Shown here one piece after another: positions 6,298-12,440 of a DNA stretch of 17,019 nt. Below the pieces are notes generated by a model, which saw only the letters and a list, made by a program, of their open reading frames with translations, searched no databases and was not told the DNA's origin. The translations under genes were made by a program, and so were the position numbers. Within the stretch, counting starts at the first letter, position 1; each line of letters begins with the position of its first letter. Origin of the DNA: Rhodospirillales bacterium (GTDB taxonomy: Bacteria; Pseudomonadota; Alphaproteobacteria; CACIAM-22H2); NCBI GenBank assembly GCA_016195145.1, contig JACQAF010000277.1, positions 1 to 17,019 on the forward strand, in the 5' to 3' direction.

Positions 6298-7948
6298 AAG
6301 ACTTGCTCCTGCCTTCCGCATAGAATCTAAGCACGCGCCCTCGCCAGGTCAATGTAGCCGGCTTTTAGGCCGGCGGCGTGCCACGTTGGCCCTCGCCGGG
6401 GCCCTGTCGCTGGCGGCGTGCGGCGGCGGTGGGGAAACCATCGGCATTGTCGGCTCGGTCAAGGGGTTCCTTGGTGGGGCGGTGACCGACGAGCCGCGTG
6501 CGGCGCTCGTTGCCCGTGACATCCTGTCGGCCGGCGGGACGGCGGCCGATGCGGCGGTGGCCCTCTATTTCACCCTCGCGGTCACTTACCCGTCGGCCGC
6601 GAGCCTCGGCGGCGGCGGGGTTTGCGTGGTCAACGATCCGAAGCTGGGGCGCAGCGAGGCGCTGGATTTTATCGCCCGCGCGCCAGCCGCGCCGGGGATC
6701 GCCGCGACGCCGGCGAATGCGCGCGGCATGTACGCCCTCTACGCCAAATACGGCAAGCTGCGCTGGGAACAGCTCCTCTCAACGAGCGAAACGCTGGCGC
6801 GGTTCGGCACGCCGGTGTCGCGGGCGCTGGCCGTCGAGCTGGCGGCGGCATGGCCTGCCTTGTCGCGCGACCCGGCGGCGCGGGCGCTGTTCGGGCGCGC
6901 CGACGGGACGCCGCTCGGCGAAGGGGACCTGCTCGTTCAGCGCGATCTGGCGACCCTGCTCGCCCATCTTCGCTCGCGCGGGCCGGGCGACCTCTATATC
7001 GGCCCGCTCGGGCGGCGCTTTATCGCCGCCGCGCAGGACGTGGGTGCGTCGCTGTCGTTCGAGGACATGCGCGACACGCTGCCGGCGTGGCGGCCGACGG
7101 TGCCGGTGAATGTCGGCGATGTACGGTTGCATTTCGCATCGCCGCCGGCGGTCGCCGGACTGGTCGAAGCAGAAATTCTCGGCGCCGTGGCCCCGCGCTG
7201 GCGCCGCGCCCCGGCGGAAGAACGCCCGCATTTGCTGGCCGAGGCGATGTTGCGGGTGGCCCGCGATCGTCAGCGCTGGCAGGCGCCCGATTTGACCGTC
7301 AATGCGTCGATCATCGAATTGGTCGGGGAACGTCATCTCGCCGGCCTGATGGCCGATTACCGGGCGGATCGACGCAGCCCGGCGGATGGCCTGCAGGCGG
7401 GCTCCGCCGCGCCGCCCGATGCCCCGGCGACGACCGGCTTCGTGGTTGCCGACCGCGAGGGTATGGCGGTCGCTTGCACGGTCACGGCCTATGAACGCTT
7501 CGGCCTCGGTCGTCTTGTCCCCGGCATGGGCGTTCTGCTTGCCGCCGCGCCCGACAATGCGGCGCGTACGCCAGCCTTTCTCGGGCCGGTGATCGGTCTG
7601 CGCGATCGCACCGATGTCGTTTTTGCCGCTGCCGCCGGCAGCGGACCGGCGGCGATGGGAGCGCTGGCCGGCGTTGCGCTGGCGACGCTGGTCGACGAGC
7701 GCCGGCTTGAAGCCGCCCTCGACGCGCCGCGGTTTTACTATCCGGGACCTGGCGGCGCGCTACTGGTCGAAGCCGGCGCGGCAACACGGCTGCCGGGGCT
7801 CGGTGCCCTCGGCTATACAGTGACCGAAACGCCGCCGCTCGGTCGGGTCAACGCCGTATTCTGTCCCGATGGCTTGCTCAGTCGGTCAAATACCTGCCAG
7901 TTTTTCCCGGACCGGCGCGGGTTCGGGCTTGCCGGATTCGGCGGTTAG
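6284..7948 (+). CDS. Gamma-glutamyltranspeptidase-like lipoprotein, probably atypical
   Basis: A 554-aa member of the GGT / Ntn-hydrolase family. The N-terminus ends in a lipobox (SLAAC, acceptor C46) after an arginine run and RATLALAGAL, which looks like a lipoprotein signal, possibly Tat-type. The large-subunit part has SAGGTAADAAVA and the LGGGG motif. The small subunit would begin at T383 in ATTGFVVADREG, matching T391 of E. coli GGT, and T401 matches T409. Residues that hold the gamma-glutamyl group appear changed: the FREMAP arginine is replaced (FIARAP), N411 is Tyr, the Q/D of NNQMDD become APDN-like, and the SSM serines are Ala-Phe. It may self-process yet use another substrate. The ATG at 6284 has AGGGA upstream but gives an unusually long leader overlapping the M48 gene. 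The only later in-frame start, TTG 6386, leaves too short a signal. The aminotransferase gene follows after 16 bp. Confidence 0.8.
   Translation: MRFFKRLAPAFRIESKHAPSPGQCSRLLGRRRATLALAGALSLAACGGGGETIGIVGSVKGFLGGAVTDEPRAALVARDILSAGGTAADAAVALYFTLAVTYPSAASLGGGGVCVVNDPKLGRSEALDFIARAPAAPGIAATPANARGMYALYAKYGKLRWEQLLSTSETLARFGTPVSRALAVELAAAWPALSRDPAARALFGRADGTPLGEGDLLVQRDLATLLAHLRSRGPGDLYIGPLGRRFIAAAQDVGASLSFEDMRDTLPAWRPTVPVNVGDVRLHFASPPAVAGLVEAEILGAVAPRWRRAPAEERPHLLAEAMLRVARDRQRWQAPDLTVNASIIELVGERHLAGLMADYRADRRSPADGLQAGSAAPPDAPATTGFVVADREGMAVACTVTAYERFGLGRLVPGMGVLLAAAPDNAARTPAFLGPVIGLRDRTDVVFAAAAGSGPAAMGALAGVALATLVDERRLEAALDAPRFYYPGPGGALLVEAGAATRLPGLGALGYTVTETPPLGRVNAVFCPDGLLSRSNTCQFFPDRRGFGLAGFGG
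6306..6310 (-). promoter_or_regulatory. Shine-Dalgarno sequence deciding the M48 protease start
   Basis: On the - strand this reads AGGAG, with an 8-nt spacer to the TTG at 6297-6295. It supports TTG rather than the upstream ATG (6321-6319), which has no purine-rich site before it. Confidence 0.7.
6324..6352 (-). promoter_or_regulatory. Sigma-70-type promoter of the M48/lipoprotein/DsbA operon
   Basis: Reading leftward, the -35 element TTGACC (6352-6347, 5 of 6 consensus) is followed after exactly 17 bp by TAGATT (6329-6324, 4 of 6). Transcription would begin near 6317, leaving a leader of about 20 nt before the TTG start and excluding the ATG at 6321. The promoter sits inside the signal-peptide coding region of the divergent GGT-like gene. 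Confidence 0.6.
6357..6374. repeat. GCCGGC-N6-GCCGGC inverted repeat beside the M48 promoter
   Basis: Two copies of the palindrome GCCGGC (6357-6362 and 6369-6374) are separated by TTTTAG. They lie 4 bp upstream of the -35 element of the M48 promoter and inside the 5' coding part of the GGT-like gene. It could be an operator or an RNA hairpin near the GGT-like start; it may also be chance in GC-rich DNA. Confidence 0.3.
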
Positions 7949-7964
7949 GCGCCGGTCAGCCCCG

Positions 7965-9125
7965 ATGGCGCTTAAGGTTTCCCGCCGCGGCCGGATTTCG
8001 CCCTTCATCGCCATGGAGGTGTTCCGCGCCGCCAATGCGCGCGATGCGGCGGCGCGCAGTGTTGCCGACAGGGCGATTCATCTCGAGGTCGGGCAACCGG
8101 GAACGGCGGCGCCGCGCTTGGTTCGCGAGGCGGCCAAGGCGGCGCTCGATGCCGACCGGTTGGGCTATACCGAAGCGCTCGGCGTGCCGGCGCTGCGCGA
8201 ACGGATCGCGCGTCACTATCGCGACATTTATGGCGTCGATGTGCCCGAGGAGCGCATCGTGGTCACAACCGGTTCCTCGGGCGCCTTCCTGCTGTCGTTT
8301 CTGGCCGCCTTCGATGCTGGCGACCGCGTGGCGCTCGCCGATCCGGGCTACCCCGCCTATCGCAATATCCTGGCCGCAATCGGAGTCGAGACCGTCGGCG
8401 TAGCGGCCAGTATGGCAACCAGGTTCCAGCCCGCGCCGCCGCTGCTCGATGCGGCGGACGGGTCGCTCGCCGGCCTGATTGTCGCCAGCCCGGCCAATCC
8501 GACCGGCAGCATGCTGGCGCCCGACGAACTCAAGGCGCTCGCCGCCTGGTGCCGCCGTAAGGGCGTGCGGCTGGTTTCGGACGAGATCTATCACGGCATC
8601 GTCTACGGCGCGCCGGCGGCGACGGCCCTGTCGTTCACCGACGAGGCGATCGTCATCAACAGTTTTTCGAAGTATTTCTCGATGACCGGATGGCGGCTCG
8701 GTTGGATGGTGGTGCCGCCCGACCTTGTGCGCAGCGTCGAGGTGCTGGCGCAAAACCTGTTCATCTCGCCGCCGACGCTGGCCCAGCGCGCGGCCATCGC
8801 CGCCTTCGACGCGCGCGCCGAACTCGACAGCAATGTCGCGCGTTATCGCGCCAATCGCGACCTGCTGCTCGAACGTTTGCCGAAGGCGGGCTTTACGCAG
8901 TTTGCGCCGCCTGACGGGGCGTTTTACCTCTATGCCGACATTGCCCACCTGACCAACGACAGCGAGGATTTTTGCCGCCGCATGCTGGCCGAGGCCGGCG
9001 TGGCGGCCACGCCGGGGACCGATTTCGATCCCGGGCGTGGCCATGCTTATGTGCGATTTTCCTTCGCCGGCACGACCGAGGAGATGGCCGAGGCAGCGCG
9101 CCGGCTCGCCGCGTGGCGGCGCTGA
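7965..9125 (+). CDS. Class I/II PLP-dependent aminotransferase (aspartate aminotransferase-like)
   Basis: Cytoplasmic fold-type I PLP enzyme, 386 aa, the usual length for the bacterial aspartate/aromatic aminotransferase group. The PLP lysine is K236 in NSFSKYFSMTGWRLGW. Other family marks are EVGQPGTAAPR near the N-terminus, GYTEALGVPALRERIARHY, the TTGSSGAF cofactor loop, ADPGYPAYR, ASPANPTGSM with the PLP-contacting Asn, SDEIYHGIVY, and the carboxylate-binding arginine in AYVRFSFAG. The frame is open further upstream into the GGT-like gene, but the ATG at 7965 gives the family-typical MALKVSRRGRISPFIAMEV start; no clear Shine-Dalgarno sequence precedes it. The substrate cannot be fixed from sequence. 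It could be an aspartate, alanine or aromatic aminotransferase, and the tyrosine-degradation genes in the same window are suggestive but distant. It converges with rne, with only 20 bp between the stops. Confidence 0.92.
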   Translation: MALKVSRRGRISPFIAMEVFRAANARDAAARSVADRAIHLEVGQPGTAAPRLVREAAKAALDADRLGYTEALGVPALRERIARHYRDIYGVDVPEERIVVTTGSSGAFLLSFLAAFDAGDRVALADPGYPAYRNILAAIGVETVGVAASMATRFQPAPPLLDAADGSLAGLIVASPANPTGSMLAPDELKALAAWCRRKGVRLVSDEIYHGIVYGAPAATALSFTDEAIVINSFSKYFSMTGWRLGWMVVPPDLVRSVEVLAQNLFISPPTLAQRAAIAAFDARAELDSNVARYRANRDLLLERLPKAGFTQFAPPDGAFYLYADIAHLTNDSEDFCRRMLAEAGVAATPGTDFDPGRGHAYVRFSFAGTTEEMAEAARRLAAWRR

Positions 9126-9145
9126 CTGCCCCGTTCACTGACCGT

Positions 9146-11974
9146 CTAGGTCGTCAAACGTTTCCACCAGCCGCGTCGCGGCGACGCTGACGGATCCTCG
9201 GCTGCCGCCGGCGGTTGGTGGCCGGCACTGTTCGTGGGCAGCGATTCAGCGGCGGTCGTAGGAGAAGCCGCGATCGGCTTGGGCGCCGGGGGCGCTTCGC
9301 GACGCGGTTCCTCCGATTTGGACGGTTCGGCAGCCGAAGCCGGAGGTTTTGCTGCGGGGGCAGGCGTTTCACGCCCGTCGTCGTCAGGAAAACGCTCGGC
9401 CCGCCGGTTCCACGGCCAGTCATGGGCATCGCCCGGTCCCTCGACGCGGCGCGACGGAAACAGATCGTCGCCCGGTCCGCGTACGCGCGGCGGATGCCGC
9501 TGTTGCTGTTGTTGCTGCGCAACGGGCGGCGCGCTATCGTTGGCATCCGGATAACTAGGCTCGGCCACGACAGCCATATCGGCGGGGTAGTCTTGTCCTT
9601 CGCCGCCGCGCCGGCCGCGCCGCCGGCCGCCGCGTCGTCCGCGCCGCCGCCGCCGCCTCCCGCCCGATTGATCGTCACCGGGCTCGAACTCGCCGTTCTC
9701 GGCTCCGGCTGGCGTCTGGTTGGCGTCCGCGGATCGTACGACCTGGTCGTTGGCCGGCATGGGTTTGGGCGCATCGCTGGCTGCTGTTTCGGCGTCGGGC
9801 ATGGTTTCGGCCGGCCGGCCGGCCGCCTGATTGGCCCGCTGGTCGCGGCCGCGGCCACCACGCCGCCGGCGGCGGCGATGGCGCCCACCCTCTCCATCGG
9901 CGGGCTCGTCAGTCCGCGCCGGCTGGACGTTCGTATCGGTGGGTATCATCATGCCGGTTTCGAGCGCCTCGCTTTCCGGCGGCCCGAGAAGATCGTCGAT
10001 CGGACGTATGGGCGACGGGGCCACGGGGGCGGCGGCGTCGCTGCGCTGTTTCACGCGGTCGAGACGATAGGCGGGCGGAATCAGCGCGTCGTCGGTAGCG
10101 ATGGATGCGCGCAGGCCGTAACGGCTCTCGATGCCGGCGAGCGCGGCGCGCTTCTGGTTGAGGATGTAAAGGGCGACTGAGGTCGGCGCATGCACGACCG
10201 CTTCGGCGGTGCGCAGCTTCATCCCTTCCTCCTCGATGCCGCGCAGAACATGCAGCGCGGTCGATTCGGTCGAGCGAATGAGGCCGGTGCCGCCGCAATG
10301 CGGGCAACGCTCCGACGACGCCTCGACCAAGCTCGGCCGCAGGCGCTGGCGCGAAAGCTCAAGCAGCCCGAAGGCCGAGATGCGCCCGATCTGGATGCGC
10401 GCCCGGTCGTTCTTCATCGCGTCCTTGAGCCGCCGTTCGACCTGATGCTGGTGGCGGTGGTCGTCCATGTCGATGAAGTCGATGACGATCAGGCCGGCGA
10501 GATCGCGCAGCCGCAACTGGCGGGCGATCTCTTCCGCCGCCTCGATGTTGGTTTTGAGGGCGGTTTCCTCGATGTCGCGTTCGCGCGTCGCCCGGCCGGA
10601 GTTGACGTCGATGGCGACCAGCGCCTCGGTCGGATTGATGACGATGTAGCCGCCGGATTTGAGCCGGACGGTCGGGTTGTGGATCTCGTCGAGCTCGCTT
10701 TCGACCTGGAAGCGCTGCAGCAACGGCACGGCCGGGTCGCTGTAGCGCCGGATGCGCGATTCATGGCCGGGCATCAGCATCTTCATGAAGCCGCGCGCCG
10801 CCTTGTAGCCGTCTTCGCCTTCAACAAGGATTTCCTCGATGTCGCTGGCGTAAAGGTCGCGCATCGCGCGTTTGATCAGGCTTCCTTCTTCGTAGACGAG
10901 GGCGGGCGCGATCGATTTGAGGGTCAGCTCACGAATCTCGTCCCACATCCGCATCAGGTATTCGTAGTCGCGCTTGATTTCGGTCTGATTGCGCTCCATG
11001 CCGGCGGTGCGCAGGATGACCGCCATGCCTTCGGGCACGTTGAGGCCTTCCATGACGTTCTTGAGACGCTTGCGGTCCTGGGCGCTGGTGATGCGCCGCG
11101 AGATGCCGCCGCCGCGCGCCGTGTTGGGCATCAGCACGCAATAGCGGCCGGCGAGCGAGAGATAGGTGGTGAGCGCCGCGCCCTTGGTGCCGCGTTCTTC
11201 CTTGACCACCTGCACCAGCAGAACCTGCCGGCGTTTGATGACTTCCTGGATCTTGTAGTGGCGCGATGGACGGAAACGCGGCCGCTGCTCCACGTCGTCG
11301 ATATCGTCGCCGCCGACCGATTCGACATCGCGACGGGCGACGGCGCCGTCATTGCCGGTCGCAATATTCGCACCGGGCGCCGGTTCGACCAGCGGTAACG
11401 GGCCGCTGCCGACAATTTCGCTCGGCGGCGCGGTCGGATCGATCGGTATCGCCAACTGCCCTTGCGGGTCGTCATGGGGTCGATCGAAATAGGGTGAGGT
11501 CTCGTCTCTGGGCGTTGCCGTTTCAGCCGCCGGCGAAATGGTTTCCGGCACGGCCGGCATCTCGGTTTCGTCGTGCGATTTGTCTAGTTCGGGCGCGGCG
11601 CCAGCAGATGCTTCGTTGGTTGGCGGTTCCTCGCTGGCCGGTGGCTCCTCGCGGATTTCGGCAAGGTCGGGTTCACCGGCAATGTCATCGCGGACCTGCT
11701 CGGCGATCAGGGCCTGGCGGTCGGCGACCGGAATCCGGTAGTAATCGGGGTGGATTTCGTTGAAGGCGAGGAAACCGTGACGGTTGCCGCCATAGTCGAC
11801 GAAGGCCGCCTGTAGCGACGGTTCGACGCGCGTCACCTTGGCGAGATAAATGTTTCCTTTGAGTTGTTTCTTTGTCGAGGTTTCGAAATCGAATTCTTCG
11901 AGACGGTTTCCGCTGACCACGATCACCCGGGTTTCTTCCGGGTGCGTCGCGTCAATCAGCATGCGCTTGGCCAT
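9146..11974 (-). CDS. rne: Ribonuclease E (degradosome scaffold endoribonuclease)
   Basis: Single-strand-specific endoribonuclease of mRNA decay and rRNA/tRNA maturation; 942 aa. The start MAKRMLIDATHPEETRV is the family start, with GGAG 10 nt upstream. The S1 domain begins near residue 36 and is split by an acidic, proline-rich insertion at about 92-232. Then come the 5' sensor region and the DNase I-like domain. The magnesium ligands are D456 (AIDVNSGRATR) and D499 (VIDFIDMDDHRH), 43 residues apart as in E. coli (D303, D346). The Zn-link is C557-P-H-C560. After about 640 the tail is disordered: arginine-rich blocks at 699-710 and 773-790 (RNA binding), a six-glutamine tract at 820-825, and the terminal SPRRGWWKRL (931-940), which matches the GWW motif that recruits PNPase in Caulobacter. 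The frame stays open upstream to 12340, but that extension is leader, not protein. Confidence 0.97.
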   Translation of the reverse strand: MAKRMLIDATHPEETRVIVVSGNRLEEFDFETSTKKQLKGNIYLAKVTRVEPSLQAAFVDYGGNRHGFLAFNEIHPDYYRIPVADRQALIAEQVRDDIAGEPDLAEIREEPPASEEPPTNEASAGAAPELDKSHDETEMPAVPETISPAAETATPRDETSPYFDRPHDDPQGQLAIPIDPTAPPSEIVGSGPLPLVEPAPGANIATGNDGAVARRDVESVGGDDIDDVEQRPRFRPSRHYKIQEVIKRRQVLLVQVVKEERGTKGAALTTYLSLAGRYCVLMPNTARGGGISRRITSAQDRKRLKNVMEGLNVPEGMAVILRTAGMERNQTEIKRDYEYLMRMWDEIRELTLKSIAPALVYEEGSLIKRAMRDLYASDIEEILVEGEDGYKAARGFMKMLMPGHESRIRRYSDPAVPLLQRFQVESELDEIHNPTVRLKSGGYIVINPTEALVAIDVNSGRATRERDIEETALKTNIEAAEEIARQLRLRDLAGLIVIDFIDMDDHRHQHQVERRLKDAMKNDRARIQIGRISAFGLLELSRQRLRPSLVEASSERCPHCGGTGLIRSTESTALHVLRGIEEEGMKLRTAEAVVHAPTSVALYILNQKRAALAGIESRYGLRASIATDDALIPPAYRLDRVKQRSDAAAPVAPSPIRPIDDLLGPPESEALETGMMIPTDTNVQPARTDEPADGEGGRHRRRRRRGGRGRDQRANQAAGRPAETMPDAETAASDAPKPMPANDQVVRSADANQTPAGAENGEFEPGDDQSGGRRRRRRGRRGGRRRGRRGGEGQDYPADMAVVAEPSYPDANDSAPPVAQQQQQQRHPPRVRGPGDDLFPSRRVEGPGDAHDWPWNRRAERFPDDDGRETPAPAAKPPASAAEPSKSEEPRREAPPAPKPIAASPTTAAESLPTNSAGHQPPAAAEDPSASPRRGWWKRLTT

Positions 11975-12305
11975 TCGTGGGGTTCTCCAAAATGCGGGGC
12001 GGATACCGGGCGGCGCGAGAAACGAAGAACCATATATTTGGCTCTGGTAGCGCGCGATCCAGGCTACGCCATGAAGTTCAGAGGCTGGGGAGGTTGTGGC
12101 CCGCGAGGGCGGGGGTGCGCCATCGCGCTCGCTGCCGCCCTCGTCTTCGCCCGGTCCGCGCAAAACTTGCTTCCGCGGTCGAGTGGTCCACGGCATACGC
12201 CGAATCCCGGCCTCCGTGTTATCGTCCGCGCGCGCTATCCTGCACAGGGGGTGAAGCGCGGCCGGCGCTGCGCTCCAGGGACGGAGCACGGCAGCCATGC
12301 GGACA
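11975..12305 (-). promoter_or_regulatory. Long 5' leader of rne
   Basis: From the promoter at 12340-12312 the transcript would run about 330 nt before the rne ATG. A long 5' leader of similar size mediates autoregulation of E. coli rne by RNase E itself. Here the leader is GC-rich with several potential stem-loops, including a 9-bp perfect one at 12104-12143 and GCTCC/GGAGC at 12272-12287. Autoregulation is inferred by analogy; I see no sequence match to the E. coli element. No gene on either strand is supported in this stretch. Confidence 0.55.
12104..12143 (-). promoter_or_regulatory. Nine-bp GC stem-loop in the rne leader
   Basis: CGAGGGCGG (12104-12112) and its perfect complement CCGCCCTCG (12135-12143) flank a 22-nt loop that can itself pair through GCGC/GCGC. 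It lies about 130-170 nt upstream of the rne start codon on the transcript, a reasonable place for an RNase E-sensing hairpin. There is no U-run, so it is not a standard terminator. Confidence 0.45.
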
Positions 12306-12311
12306 AACAAT

Positions 12312-12340
12312 AAAATAACCGCAAGCCTGGCCCCGAACAA
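12312..12340 (-). promoter_or_regulatory. Predicted sigma-70 promoter of rne
   Basis: Reading leftward: TTGTTC (12340-12335), a 17-bp spacer, then TATTTT (12317-12312). This pair is the best in the rne upstream region and lies in its most AT-rich segment. Transcription would start near 12305. Confidence 0.55.
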
Positions 12341-12352
12341 ATGATTATTCGG
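12333..12352. repeat. Imperfect inverted repeat overlapping the rne -35 element
   Basis: CCGAACAA (12333-12340), ATGA spacer, TTATTCGG (12345-12352): 7 of 8 arm positions pair. The left arm contains the rne -35 hexamer on the - strand, and the site lies between the divergent rne and amiC promoters. It has the shape of a dimeric regulator site, but no known operator is recognised. Confidence 0.35.
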
Positions 12353-12381
12353 TCGGGCGAACCGCCGGGTGCGATTATCGG

Positions 12382-12411
12382 TTGAACCCCTTGATCAATC
12401 AGGGATATATC
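12382..12411 (+). promoter_or_regulatory. Possible promoter of amiC
   Basis: TTGAAC (12382-12387), an 18-bp spacer, then TATATC (12406-12411), each matching 4 of 6 consensus positions. A start near 12418 would leave a leader of about 23 nt ahead of the amiC ATG, just containing its AAGGAGA ribosome-binding site (12424-12430). The palindrome TTGATCAA (12391-12398) lies within the spacer. Confidence 0.4.
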
Positions 12412-12440
12412 TAGTGGTCGGAAAAGGAGAACCCCGCAAT

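Noticed and set aside
6386..6388. TTG 6386 as the start of the GGT-like gene.
   Set aside because: It leaves MALAGALSLAAC, with no positively charged region and too short a signal, and has no ribosome-binding site.
7869..7964. Aminotransferase beginning at 7869, inside the GGT-like gene.
   Set aside because: The upstream 32 codons are out-of-frame reading of the GGT-like C-terminus. The ATG at 7965 gives the family-like start and normal length.
9126..9145. Terminator between the convergent aminotransferase and rne genes.
   Set aside because: Only 20 bp with no inverted repeat or T-run.
9600..9660. GCC/CGC-rich microsatellite-like tract.
   Set aside because: It encodes the arginine/glycine-rich RNA-binding block of RNase E and is explained by protein composition.
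10190..11398. 402-codon open frame on the + strand opposite rne.
   Set aside because: It is a shadow of rne in high-GC DNA; the composition follows the complementary codon pattern and no motif is seen.
11975..12340. N-terminal extension of RNase E by 122 residues (frame open up to 12340).
   Set aside because: The family start MAKRMLIDATHPEETRV has a GGAG site, and the extension has no recognisable domain and would begin upstream of the predicted transcript start.
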